Made by a program: the position numbers and the translations under genes. From Minisyncoccota bacterium (GTDB lineage: Bacteria; Patescibacteriota; Minisyncoccia; Phycocordibacterales; Phycocordibacteraceae): DNA of 17,833 nt. The notes beneath the pieces were generated by a model. It searched no databases and had not been told where the DNA came from. It saw only the letters and a list, made by a program, of their open reading frames with translations. Each line of letters starts with the position of its first letter. Positions within the stretch are counted from its first letter, which is position 1. Location: contig JAQUAU010000017.1 of the NCBI GenBank assembly GCA_028687085.1, positions 1 through 17,833 on the forward strand, written 5' to 3'. Positions 1-7,916 of this stretch are shown in pieces.

Positions 1-604
1 CCTCAGCACTCACGGCAAACGCCTTCATCGCCTCCGGTCCTGATCCTGAAACAGTAATGTCCTTGGCCGTCTTGAAATCTGGTGCGGGCGTAATAGCTGC
101 AGAGAGCGAGGTTAGAGCCTGCTTGGCGATAGACTGCATCTCGGCCTCAGAGAGATTCGCTCCGCCGTTATTCTGCTTGGCGGCGAGATAGAGCGTGAAG
201 AAGTTCTGCGCGAAGGCGGCGGTGAGCGTGCCCTCGGCCGGCGCAGGCGGGAGCGAAGGGTCGACGATGACGCGGCCGTCGGGCGAAGAGGTCGCGACAG
301 AGATGTCTGCAATCGCCTTTGGTACGATAAGACCCTTCGCGACTGCTTCGCCGTCGGTCATGCCGAGCTTGAACGAGTCGACAGCACGAGGGTCGGTGCC
401 GTAGAGCGCCTCTTCCCAATCGGGAAGGCCGTCATTGTCTGAATCTTTTGTGGCTATCGCCTGCAGGAGGGCGGACTCTTCAGAGGCCTGGGCGACGCTC
501 GGCGACTCGATCCCCCTCGCGAACACGTAGGCGCCGCCGATAAGGACTGCTGAAAAAAGCGTCGCCGCTAGAATCTGCCAATTCCCTTGGAATCTTTCCC
601 CCAT
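1..604 (-). CDS. Membrane-anchored protein with DxDxDG calcium-binding loop (C-terminus cut by window edge)
   Basis: The reading frame starts at the ATG at 604-602 and stays open to the window edge (201 residues visible). Residues 10-29 are hydrophobic, an uncleaved N-terminal anchor or signal peptide. Residues 54-72 read DSDNDGLPDWEEALYGTDP, the thrombospondin type 3-like or EF-hand-like calcium loop (DxDxDG followed by D-W-E-x-x-x-G-T-D-P) common in exported proteins of Patescibacteria. The remainder is Ala/Ser/Thr-rich and I do not recognise it. The protein is probably exported and tethered, with the loop outside the membrane. It lies 83 nt downstream of rsmA on the same strand, and a TATACT box at 620-615 could start its own mRNA 10 nt before the ATG. 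Function is unknown. Confidence 0.75.
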   Translation of the reverse strand, partial: MGERFQGNWQILAATLFSAVLIGGAYVFARGIESPSVAQASEESALLQAIATKDSDNDGLPDWEEALYGTDPRAVDSFKLGMTDGEAVAKGLIVPKAIADISVATSSPDGRVIVDPSLPPAPAEGTLTAAFAQNFFTLYLAAKQNNGGANLSEAEMQSIAKQALTSLSAAITPAPDFKTAKDITVSGSGPEAMKAFAVSAE

Positions 605-614
605 ATCGCTTACA

Positions 615-620
615 AGTATA
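615..620 (-). promoter_or_regulatory. Possible -10 box (TATACT) of the 604-1 gene
   Basis: On the minus strand TATACT ends 10 nt before the ATG at 604, which would leave a 5' leader of only about 3-4 nt. No good -35 hexamer is visible. The geometry resembles several other genes in this window. Confidence 0.35.
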
Positions 621-687
621 ACAGTCGCAAGACGCTTCGCACGGACGGACGCACTCTCTATATGTGTATTATCCCCTTTTGTGAAGA

Positions 688-1497
688 TCAGACCTTCATC
701 AGGGCAAGCCAGGCAGAGAGCGGGAGATCTTCGGCGCGAGCCTTTTCGGGGATGCTCCCCGCGCCAAAGCCGGCTTCGACGAGATTCTTCCGCACGAATT
801 TGCGCTTATGTGCGAAGCCGGCATGCAGAAGGTTGAAAAATCGCTCTTCTTCGCTCGCTGTCGCAAACTGTCTCCGTGAAATATCCCGGATGCTGAGCAC
901 GGCAGAATCTACCTTCGGCGCGGGGTGAAATGCACCGCGCGGCACGTTGAATTCTCGCTTCGGTGTGCCGAAGGCCTTTACCGAAAGCGAAAGGATGGAT
1001 TCTTTTTTTGTACGCGCGATTCTTTCAGCCACTTCTTTCTGCACCAGAAGCGTCATCGAGCTCGGTTGATGTTCGGCAGTGAGAAACATTCTGAAAATTT
1101 CTCCCGTGAGGTAATACGGGATGTTCGCGACAAGAGCATACCCTTTCGGGAGTTTTGCAATATCGAATGAACGAATGTCGCCGTAGACGAGTTCGAGACG
1201 GCCGTTAGCAATCTCGTTCGCAAAATCCGTCTGCAATGTTTCAAACAGCTCATGGTCTGCTTCGAGCGCGATTATCTTACCAGAGAGCTTCAGCAGTTCG
1301 CGTGTGAGCATGCCGGTGCCGGGACCAATTTCAAACACAACTGAGTCCGGAGAGAGCTTCGCAGAGAGCGCGATGCGCTCCGCGATGCGCGTATGCATGA
1401 GGAAGTTCTGCCCGAGTGATTTTCGCGCCTTGTGGAGGCTCTGCGATACAGGACGCGCCCTGCGTAGCCTTGGCGAAGTAGGGTTGGTTCGTATCAT
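688..1497 (-). CDS. rsmA: 16S rRNA (adenine1518/1519-N6)-dimethyltransferase RsmA/KsgA
   Basis: RsmA dimethylates two adjacent adenines in the 3' terminal hairpin of 16S rRNA, using S-adenosylmethionine, late in 30S assembly. With the ATG at 1497 the protein has 269 residues, usual for the family. Visible motifs: K-S-L-G-Q-N-F-L at about 26-33, SAM motif I FEIGPGTGML at 55-64, the acidic E79 of motif II, D107 in YGDIRS, and the catalytic NIPYYLT at 125-131, which matches the N-(L/I)-P-Y signature of adenine-N6 methylases. The frame is open further upstream into the helicase gene, but Met1 at 1497 leaves a 4-bp gap to the helicase stop and the expected length. An AGGAG lies about 18 nt upstream, far for a ribosome binding site, so the start is not certain. 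It is likely cotranscribed with the helicase. Confidence 0.93.
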   Translation of the reverse strand: MIRTNPTSPRLRRARPVSQSLHKARKSLGQNFLMHTRIAERIALSAKLSPDSVVFEIGPGTGMLTRELLKLSGKIIALEADHELFETLQTDFANEIANGRLELVYGDIRSFDIAKLPKGYALVANIPYYLTGEIFRMFLTAEHQPSSMTLLVQKEVAERIARTKKESILSLSVKAFGTPKREFNVPRGAFHPAPKVDSAVLSIRDISRRQFATASEEERFFNLLHAGFAHKRKFVRKNLVEAGFGAGSIPEKARAEDLPLSAWLALMKV

Positions 1498-1501
1498 ATG
1501 T

Positions 1502-3460
1502 TCAATAAATAATTGCTCCTTCTGTTTCATCATAGAGCAAAAGAGAACCATCGATATCGGCGAGAAAAGACGACGGTTCGCTCGCGTAGTCGCTCCCATA
1601 GATCTTGCGCACGCGCGCGAGCGTGAGATAGAGCCGCTCCTTCGCGCGCGTCATCGCCACATAGAAGAGCCGCCGCTCCTCTTCTTCATCTCGATCAGTA
1701 TCGTTCCCCATCCCTTGGTGCGGGAAGAGCCCTTCTTCCATGCCGCTCACAAACACCGTGCTAAATTCGAGCCCTTTTGCCGCATGGACCGTCATCAGCA
1801 TCACGCCCTTCTTTTCTTCCCCCTGCCCCGAGCGCGTCGAGGGGTGATCTATCTCGTCTTGATCACTTGCAAGCGCGGCTTCAGCGAGAAAGGCGGCAAT
1901 GCCGCCCTTGCCGGCAGTTGCATCATAACGCGCGGCGACCGAGGCGAGCTCCTCGACGTTCTCGAATCGTTCGCGATCTTCAGCGCTCCCCTCGTCGAAG
2001 AGCACGCGGCGCAGACCGCTCTTCTCGATGACAAGCTTCACAAACTCTGAAGGGACAAGTGTGTCGGTCGCGAGAGAGAGTTCTCCGATGACGCGCTCAA
2101 ATGCCTCAACCTTCACTAGTTCTCCGGCGCGAAGTGCGGCGCGATCACCCGCGGCAAGCTTGCCGAGAGTAATCTTGCCCAGCCCGCGCGACGGTGCGGC
2201 CGCCGCGCGCAGCTTGTCGACCTCGCGCGAAGGGTCCATCGCGAGCCGCACCCAGGCGAGCGCGTCTTTGACCTCCTTGCGCGCGAAGAAGTGCGTACCA
2301 AGAAGCTTGTACGGCACGCCGGCATGGAGAAGCCCCTCTTCAAGCGCGCGCGACTGGAAGTTGGTCCGGAAGAGGATCACTATATCCTCCGGCAAGGTCC
2401 CATTCCGCATTAGCTCGCGTATCTTCTGTGCGATCCAGCGCGCCTCGTCTTCAGCGCTTCGCGCCATATGCACGACGATTGGCTCGCCCTTCCCCCGCTC
2501 GGTCGTCGAATATTTCTCTTTTCTATTTTTATTCTTCTCAATCACCGCGTTCGCGGCATCCACCAAGTTCTTTGTCGAACGATAATTGCGCGCGAGGATA
2601 ATCGTCTGCGATTCCGGATATTCTTTGTCGAATTCGAGCAGATTTTCGATCGTCGCGCCGCGCCAGGTGTAGATTGTTTGATCAATGTCGCCGACGACGA
2701 AGAGATTGCGGTGCTTCGCCGCGAGCATATTCGCAAGGCGGCCTTGGAGCGCATTCGTATCTTGATATTCGTCGATGTGGATATACTTCCAGCGCTCCTG
2801 CGCCAGTGTGCGGATGTCGGCATGCTCTTCTAAGAGGCGCACCGGGAGCGCGATAAGGTCGTCGAAGTCGAGCGCCTTCTCCTGCGCAAGCGTCTTCTCG
2901 TAGCGGAGCCACGCCTCGGCCGCAATGCGTCCGCCGAAGCTTGTGCGGCCATTTTTCTCATAAAACTCAGCCGCACGCATCCCCTCGCCCTTGGCGCGCG
3001 AGATGCGGCCGAGCACAGCGCGCGGCGACAGCTCCTTTGCGTCAACATCAAGCGCCTTCAGTGCGGCACCAATCGCCTTCTCAGAATCATCACGGTCATA
3101 GACGCTGAAGTAGCGCGGGATACCGATCGCCTTACCGTAGCTCTCAAGGAGCTCGCGTCCGAGTCCGTGAAAGGTCGCAATAAAAGGTACTCCTTTCTGA
3201 CTGCTCGCTGCTCGCTGCTCGCTGCTCGCTTCGAGTCCGAGCATGTGTCGGACTCGTTCACGCATCTCTCTCGCCGCCTTGTTGGTGAAGGTGACGGCGA
3301 GTATCTCGCCCGGGAGCACGCCTTCACGTATCAGGTGGTAGATGCGCGTGGTTAACACGCGCGTCTTACCGCTACCGGCGCCGGCGAGAACCGAGAGCGG
3401 ACCATCTTTGGCGAGCACGGCGCGTTTCTGCGCATCATTCAATCCTTCGAGGTATTTCAC
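1502..3460 (-). CDS. uvrD: UvrD/PcrA-family superfamily 1A DNA helicase
   Basis: This is a 3'-5' DNA helicase of the UvrD/PcrA/Rep family (652 residues, slightly short). Members unwind DNA in excision and mismatch repair and clear proteins from replication forks. Motifs in order: Q motif LNDAQKRAV at 7-15, Walker A AGAGSGKT at 26-33, motif Ia VTFTNKAAREM at 56-66, motif II DEYQDT at 230-235, motif III VGDIDQTIYTWRGA at about 256-269, motif IV ARNYRST at 290-296, motif V LMTVHAAKGLEF at about 555-566 and motif VI YVAMTRAKER at about 600-609. The start is GTG (3460-3458), which places the Q motif at the normal distance. Residues 78-88 (ASSEQRAASSQ) are encoded by four tandem copies of a 7-bp unit. 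That stretch falls in the variable loop before IATFHGL in domain 1A. rsmA follows after 4 bp. Confidence 0.94.
   Translation of the reverse strand: MKYLEGLNDAQKRAVLAKDGPLSVLAGAGSGKTRVLTTRIYHLIREGVLPGEILAVTFTNKAAREMRERVRHMLGLEASSEQRAASSQKGVPFIATFHGLGRELLESYGKAIGIPRYFSVYDRDDSEKAIGAALKALDVDAKELSPRAVLGRISRAKGEGMRAAEFYEKNGRTSFGGRIAAEAWLRYEKTLAQEKALDFDDLIALPVRLLEEHADIRTLAQERWKYIHIDEYQDTNALQGRLANMLAAKHRNLFVVGDIDQTIYTWRGATIENLLEFDKEYPESQTIILARNYRSTKNLVDAANAVIEKNKNRKEKYSTTERGKGEPIVVHMARSAEDEARWIAQKIRELMRNGTLPEDIVILFRTNFQSRALEEGLLHAGVPYKLLGTHFFARKEVKDALAWVRLAMDPSREVDKLRAAAAPSRGLGKITLGKLAAGDRAALRAGELVKVEAFERVIGELSLATDTLVPSEFVKLVIEKSGLRRVLFDEGSAEDRERFENVEELASVAARYDATAGKGGIAAFLAEAALASDQDEIDHPSTRSGQGEEKKGVMLMTVHAAKGLEFSTVFVSGMEEGLFPHQGMGNDTDRDEEEERRLFYVAMTRAKERLYLTLARVRKIYGSDYASEPSSFLADIDGSLLLYDETEGAIIY
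3201..3228. repeat. Heptanucleotide tandem repeat (CTGCTCG x4) inside the helicase gene
   Basis: Four exact copies of CTGCTCG follow one another on the plus strand, with a partial fifth. The unit length is not a multiple of three, so gain or loss of one copy shifts the helicase reading frame early in the protein (about residue 85 of 652). Three units together make seven codons, which gives the quasi-repeated Ser-Ser-Glu-Gln-Arg-Ala-Ala peptide. Confidence 0.9.
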
Positions 3461-3510
3461 TTTCCAAATATACCTTAAAAATCGTTATCCACCGGCATAA
3501 GGAGGCCTCA

Positions 3511-3538
3511 TTGACTCCCTTTCTCCCTCGGCTATACT
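3511..3538 (+). promoter_or_regulatory. Sigma-70-type promoter of the LysM-M23 gene
   Basis: TTGACT at 3511-3516 and TATACT at 3533-3538 are separated by 16 nt, a near-consensus promoter. Transcription would start near 3545, giving a leader of about 26 nt with GGAAG at 3556-3560 as a weak ribosome binding site 10 nt before the ATG. It is the best canonical promoter in the left half of the window. Confidence 0.7.
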
Positions 3539-3570
3539 CCGGGTATAGCTGATATGGAAGTATTCAAGAA

Positions 3571-4689
3571 ATGGCTTATGTAGGCCATTTTTGTATTAGA
3601 AAGACCCACCGATTCCCCTGTTTTCCCATTAAACCCAAACACCAATTTCTCATATTCGGGCTAACGGCCATTCTCTTCGCCGCAATGCTTCTGCCGAATC
3701 GCGTTCGCGCGTTCTGGCCATTTTCTACGAATGCGGATGCGGCCGCGAGCACCTTCATGCCCGGCTCCTCGACGCCGGCACTCAAGGCCTCTACGAACAT
3801 CGACCCGAACCCGGACAAGGGTCTGGGCGACATCCAGACGAGCGGCGGCCGGGCGCTCCTCGCCTATGCCGGCCCGTCGGGCACTATCGCTGATGTCGTC
3901 GGTACCCAAACGTCTGACAGCATTTCAATCTATGTGGTTCGGCCGGGCGATACGCTGAGTGAGATAGCGAGCATGTTCGACGTCTCGATAAACACCATCA
4001 TGTGGGCGAATGATTTGAAAAGCTCGCGCGACATGCACCCGGGAGACACGCTCGTCATCCTGCCGATCTCAGGCATCGAGCGAACAGTGGTGAAGGGCGA
4101 CACGCTCAAGTCGCTCGCGAAGAAGTATGGCGCTGATGCCGATGAAATCGCTTCATTCAACGGTCTTGATTCTTCATCTCCACTCGCAATCGGCTCGACC
4201 ATCATCATCCCCGGCGGCGAACTCGCGGTCCCGACACCCGTCAAGAACCCGGTCTCCGGCCGCGTCATCAAAGAGCCGCTTCATGGCGCAGGCGGAGCGG
4301 CATTTGCCGGCTACTACAGCAATCCGGTGCCGAACGCCGTCATTACGCAAGCGCTCCACGGCTGGAACGGCATCGACCTCGGCGCCGCGCGCGGCACACC
4401 GGTCTATGCAGCGGCCGGCGGCACGATCATCGTCGCGCGCAACAACGGCGGCTGGAACGGCGGCTACGGTAACTATGTCGTGATCACGCACGACAACGGC
4501 TCGCAGACGCTCTACTCGCACCTGCGCAGCACCGTCGCCAGCTTCGGCCAGTCAGTATCGGGCGGACAGCTCATCGGCTACGTCGGCGCGACCGGACTCG
4601 TGACCGGTCCACACCTCCACTTCGAGGTTCGCGGCGCCGCCAACCCGCTCCGCAACTGCCGCGTCGGCTCGGTCTGCTCGGCTCAGTAA
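3571..4689 (+). CDS. LysM-LysM-M23 peptidase (cell-wall endopeptidase, exported or membrane-anchored)
   Basis: The 372-residue protein is a probable zinc metallopeptidase that cuts peptidoglycan cross-links. A hydrophobic segment at 26-45 acts as signal or anchor. LysM 1 is at about 121-165 (YVVRPGDTLSEIASMF...), LysM 2 at about 172-214 (TVVKGDTLKSLAKKYG...) and the M23 domain at about 262-356. The zinc ligands appear to be H263, D269 and H350, with catalytic H317 (YSHL) and H348 of the H-L-H triad. The first metal motif reads HGWNGID, two residues longer than the classical H-x-G-x-D. I recall this form as common in Patescibacteria. It stands alone, with its own promoter and terminator, between divergent uvrD and convergent comM. 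A role in wall remodelling or daughter-cell separation is inferred. Confidence 0.9.
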   Translation: MAYVGHFCIRKTHRFPCFPIKPKHQFLIFGLTAILFAAMLLPNRVRAFWPFSTNADAAASTFMPGSSTPALKASTNIDPNPDKGLGDIQTSGGRALLAYAGPSGTIADVVGTQTSDSISIYVVRPGDTLSEIASMFDVSINTIMWANDLKSSRDMHPGDTLVILPISGIERTVVKGDTLKSLAKKYGADADEIASFNGLDSSSPLAIGSTIIIPGGELAVPTPVKNPVSGRVIKEPLHGAGGAAFAGYYSNPVPNAVITQALHGWNGIDLGAARGTPVYAAAGGTIIVARNNGGWNGGYGNYVVITHDNGSQTLYSHLRSTVASFGQSVSGGQLIGYVGATGLVTGPHLHFEVRGAANPLRNCRVGSVCSAQ

Positions 4690-4707
4690 TTTCAGTAGAA
4701 AGACGAA

Positions 4708-4736
4708 ATCCCGCGGCACCTCCGGTGCCGCGGGAT
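4708..4736. terminator. Bidirectional intrinsic terminator between the M23 gene and comM
   Basis: A perfect 13-bp stem (4708-4720 with 4724-4736) encloses a 3-nt loop and is GC-rich. On the plus strand it is followed by a T-rich run (GTTTATTTTTT), a classical intrinsic terminator. On the minus strand it follows the comM stop by 13 nt with a weaker T-tract, so it can serve both converging genes. Confidence 0.9.
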
Positions 4737-4749
4737 GTTTATTTTTTAA

Positions 4750-6348
4750 TTATTCAAAACCGAAGAGGCCGCGGGGGCGGTACTGAAGCGCTTCATGGAT
4801 ATAGGCCGGGGTGACCGACTCGGCGCCGGCGAGGTCGGCAATAGTGCGCGCGACGCGCATCGTGCGGTGGTAGGAGCGCGGCGAGAGGCGGAGCCGCGCG
4901 GCCGCGCTGGTGAGCGCCTCCTTCGCCGCCGGAGTGAAGCCGCTCTTCTCGTCGAGCTCGCGACCGGTGAGTGCTCCGTTCGTCGCGCCGCGCTTCCCCG
5001 TGCGCTTCTCCACCTTGGTGCGCGCGGTAACAACGCGCTTCCTGACCTCTTCAGACGGCTCGCCGTTTGAAAGCTTCGACATCGTGTCGTGCGGGACAAG
5101 CGGCACTTCGATCCAGAGGTCGAGACGATCGACGATCGGCCGGCTGATGCGACGCGCCTGCTTCTGCGCTTCGCGCGCCATCGCACGTGCATCATCAGAG
5201 AGAGTGTTCGCCGGATTCATCGCCGCGACAATCATGCAGTCAGCCGGAAAGGTGATGGTCGCCCGTGCGCGCGAGACGGTCACGACGCGGTCTTCGAGCG
5301 GTTGGCGGAGCGCTTCGAGCGTCCGCGAGTCGAACTCGGGGAATTCGTCGAGAAAGAGGACCCCTTTGTGCGCGAGCGTTACCTCGCCCGCCTTGGGGAA
5401 GGCTCCGCCGCCCACAATAGCGACATGCGATATCGAGTGGTGCGGCGCGCGAAAGGGCGGCCAATAGACCGCCTCGGCATCAGTGAGCAACCCGGCTGTC
5501 GAGTGTATTGCCGTCACTTCGAGCATATCGTCGTCGGTGAGTGGCGGGAGGATGCCCGAGAGCGCGCGAGCAAGCATCGTCTTGCCGGTGCCGGGCGGGC
5601 CGTAGAAGACGATGTTGTGCCGGCCGGCTGCGGCGATCTCGAGCGCGCGCTTCGCGCTCTCCTGCCCTTTTACATCACTTAGGTCAAGCGCCGGTGGCGG
5701 AGGAGCCGTGTGGCGATCGCGCACGAGCCGCGGAAGCGGCTTCTCCCCCTTCACATGATCGAGGAGTTCTCCAAGCGAGCTGGGCGCATACACCGCGACA
5801 CCCTCAGCGAGAAGCGCTTCGCGCGCATTGCCCGGTGGTACGAAAATAATCTTGGTCCCGTGCCGCTTCGCAGCGAGCACCTGCGGGAGCACCCCCTTTA
5901 CGGCGCGAAGCGTGCCATCGAGCGCGAGCTCGCCGACCAGAAGCATCTCTTCGTCGGGCGGGAGCACATCGCCGGCGGCGATAAGGTAGGCAAGCGCGAG
6001 CGCGAGGTCGTAGTGCGAACCTTCTTTCTTGAGATCCGCCGGCGAGAGCGAGAGGACAATGCGCTTGTTCTGCTGCTTCGGCGGCTTATAGCCCGAGTGG
6101 CGGATCGCCGCCGAGACGCGATCACGCGCCTCGTCGACTGCCTTGTCGGCGAGGCCGACAACAGTGAAATTATGGAGACCGCGCGTGAGATCGGCCTCTA
6201 CCGAGACGAGCTCGGCGCCCGAGCCGACCGGCTGCGCGGCAAGCGTCTTTGCGTACCCGGCTCTGGGCAGATTCTTTTTCGCTTTGGGAACTAAGGGCGC
6301 CGGCAGTGTTCCCTGCCGCTCCGTAGCCTTCCGCGAAGAAGGGGCCAT
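4750..6348 (-). CDS. comM: ComM/YifB-family AAA+ ATPase (Mg-chelatase-like)
   Basis: ComM is a hexameric helicase-like ATPase. In naturally competent bacteria it promotes branch migration of incoming single-stranded DNA during recombination. The protein has 532 residues: an N-terminal S16-protease-like ChlI domain (about 46-195, with VEADLTRGLHNFTVVGL at the front), Walker A GPPGTGKT at 250-257, the family signature FRAPHHSISHVAIVGGG at 299-315, Walker B LFLDEF at 331-336, sensor MIVAAMNP near 400, and the C-terminal helical domain with YHRTMRVARTIADLAG. The first 30 residues are basic and have no counterpart in usual ComM, so the true start could be later, but no internal ATG or SD supports that. 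It is last in a same-strand run, 6 bp after the DksA-like gene. Uptake and recombination of environmental DNA fits these reduced genomes. Confidence 0.92.
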   Translation of the reverse strand: MAPSSRKATERQGTLPAPLVPKAKKNLPRAGYAKTLAAQPVGSGAELVSVEADLTRGLHNFTVVGLADKAVDEARDRVSAAIRHSGYKPPKQQNKRIVLSLSPADLKKEGSHYDLALALAYLIAAGDVLPPDEEMLLVGELALDGTLRAVKGVLPQVLAAKRHGTKIIFVPPGNAREALLAEGVAVYAPSSLGELLDHVKGEKPLPRLVRDRHTAPPPPALDLSDVKGQESAKRALEIAAAGRHNIVFYGPPGTGKTMLARALSGILPPLTDDDMLEVTAIHSTAGLLTDAEAVYWPPFRAPHHSISHVAIVGGGAFPKAGEVTLAHKGVLFLDEFPEFDSRTLEALRQPLEDRVVTVSRARATITFPADCMIVAAMNPANTLSDDARAMAREAQKQARRISRPIVDRLDLWIEVPLVPHDTMSKLSNGEPSEEVRKRVVTARTKVEKRTGKRGATNGALTGRELDEKSGFTPAAKEALTSAAARLRLSPRSYHRTMRVARTIADLAGAESVTPAYIHEALQYRPRGLFGFE

Positions 6349-6354
6349 AGAGAA

Positions 6355-6702
6355 TTACAAATGTTCGACGCAGGTCGTCGCAGTTGGATCCGCTTCAAGA
6401 CGCGCTTCTTCTATCTTCTCGCCACAGACTTCGCATTTCCCATACGTCTTTTTCTCAATCCGCGAGAGCGCTTCCATGACCGTGTCATAGCGTGCCTCGA
6501 GATCGGCGAGAATAGCGGAGTTGCTCTCGCGGCTCATCACCACGTCAGCCTGGTCGGCGAGATCCGACTCTGTCCCTATCTCCGACGGCACGGCCTCCCA
6601 ATCTCCCGGCACAGCAAGATTCTTCCGACCGACGGTTCCCATCTCTGATTCGAGCTTCGCCTTCTCAGCCTCGAGTTTCTTCTTGAATTGTTCGGTCTTC
6701 AT
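6355..6702 (-). CDS. DksA/TraR-family zinc-finger protein
   Basis: The 115-residue protein has the DksA/TraR layout: N-terminal coiled-coil helices (about 1-25 and 55-85) and a C-terminal zinc finger (C90-x2-C93 ... C111-x2-H114). DksA-type proteins insert the coiled coil into the secondary channel of RNA polymerase and adjust initiation, for instance at rRNA promoters with ppGpp. The last zinc ligand is His rather than Cys (T-C-V-E-H-L at the C-terminus), so the finger is CCCH. The frame extends upstream, but the ATG at 6702 starts the family-like sequence MKTEQFKKKLEAEKAKL. No Shine-Dalgarno is visible before it. It sits 46 nt after the membrane-protein gene and 6 nt before comM, likely in one transcript. 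Confidence 0.87.
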   Translation of the reverse strand: MKTEQFKKKLEAEKAKLESEMGTVGRKNLAVPGDWEAVPSEIGTESDLADQADVVMSRESNSAILADLEARYDTVMEALSRIEKKTYGKCEVCGEKIEEARLEADPTATTCVEHL

Positions 6703-6748
6703 GAGAGGAATGATAGCAGATGGCGCCGTAAAAGCATCTCCGGTGTAC

Positions 6749-7876
6749 TCACTTTTGCGCCCGCGAAGAAGCAAGCCGCCCGAGTATCTCGGCAAAGGCC
6801 GCGGAGTTGCGAGCGATGACGAGTGTCGTTTGGTTCCAGTAGCCGTAGAGAAGAACGTCGCGTCCGGCAGAATCGCGATAGACGCGCACATCGTGGTTCG
6901 CAACAACCGTATCCACAAAACCGGCGACGGTCACCGGCACCATGACTTGCGAAGAGCTCGTCGCAGTTGTTGTAGCGACCGGCGCTGGTGTCGCGACAGA
7001 CGCGACTGCCGCATACGACGGAAAGAGCTGTGAGAGATCGCGCGGCATCGACTTCTCCCACGAGAGCATGCTGCCGAAGGTGTTGCTATACGAAGAGACA
7101 GAGAGGATGAAGAATGGCGTCTGCACGCTCGACGCTCGTATGACGCCCGCCATACTGCCGTCGGCGATAGTGTTGCGCAGCAAGGCGCCGGGTGCTGAGA
7201 GCGGAAGCGCCGCGAAGACGCTCTCGGTCGTATCGTCCATGGAGAGGAGTCTTACCGATCCCGAGGCAAGCGGACGAGCCACAGACTTCTCAATAGAAAG
7301 GAGGAGCGCCGCGCCAGAGCCGGTAATCTGTTCGCGGTCATCCACGAATATCGGCGATCTCGTGGGAGAGGCGGAGATGACCGGCTCAATCGATGTTTGA
7401 TAGCGCAGATATGCAACCGTGGCGCCGGCGATACCCGCGACAAGCAGCAAAGCGCCGGCAATGATATAGAGTGTCGCGTGCCGCGCCGGAGGAGTCTCTG
7501 CCGATGAATCAACAAGAACCGGTGCTGAATCTTGTTCAGCAGCGAGCACGGTCGCTGTCGTCGCGTGCAACCCTTTCATCCGCTCGATGAAGTCGCTCGA
7601 GTAGGTCTTGATGGGCGCATTCGTCGGAGCCGGCGGCACAGGGGCGGGCGGAGGGAGAGGTTGTTTCTCTGCAGGAACAGGAATAGGCGCCGGAGGCGCC
7701 GGCACTACAGGAGGCTCGTGCGGCGCCGCTGTGCCCTGCGAAGTCTCTGACGAAGCAGAGAGCGGCACCAGATCGGGCGTGCCGCCTTTTTGAAATGTTT
7801 CCATATCGCCAGCAAAGGTGCGGACAAACTTCTCCGGTGTCCCCTTGCTCGAGGTCGCAGGTGCGTTCGTGTCCAT
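6749..7876 (-). CDS. Proline-rich single-pass membrane protein, unknown function
   Basis: I do not recognise this 375-residue protein. Residues 1-50 are polar. Residues 51-88 are very rich in proline and alanine (PAPPAPIPVP, PLPPPAPVPPAP), probably a flexible cytoplasmic linker. One strong transmembrane helix lies at about 135-157. The C-terminal 215 residues form a likely extracytoplasmic domain, interrupted by an Ala/Thr/Ser-rich linker (VASVATPAPVATTTATSSS). The orientation, with a long cytoplasmic N-terminus, one helix and an outside domain, is inferred. It lies between the NYN gene (40 nt upstream) and the DksA-like gene (46 nt downstream) on the same strand. A TACACT box ends 8 nt before its ATG and could be a local -10. 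Tethered envelope proteins of this design occur in Parcubacteria, without known function. Confidence 0.8.
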   Translation of the reverse strand: MDTNAPATSSKGTPEKFVRTFAGDMETFQKGGTPDLVPLSASSETSQGTAAPHEPPVVPAPPAPIPVPAEKQPLPPPAPVPPAPTNAPIKTYSSDFIERMKGLHATTATVLAAEQDSAPVLVDSSAETPPARHATLYIIAGALLLVAGIAGATVAYLRYQTSIEPVISASPTRSPIFVDDREQITGSGAALLLSIEKSVARPLASGSVRLLSMDDTTESVFAALPLSAPGALLRNTIADGSMAGVIRASSVQTPFFILSVSSYSNTFGSMLSWEKSMPRDLSQLFPSYAAVASVATPAPVATTTATSSSQVMVPVTVAGFVDTVVANHDVRVYRDSAGRDVLLYGYWNQTTLVIARNSAAFAEILGRLASSRAQK

Positions 7877-7916
7877 CGCTACCTAGTGTAACCTATCGCG
7901 CACGATATGCGCCGTG

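Noticed and set aside
3485..3493. TTATCCACC upstream of the M23 gene as a DnaA box
   Set aside because: One mismatch, isolated, and next to a normal gene promoter. Not enough to call a functional box.
5184..5189. CACGTG in comM as a further parS site
   Set aside because: The flanks (ATCG before, CATC after) do not fit TGTT/AACA, so it is chance in GC-rich coding sequence.
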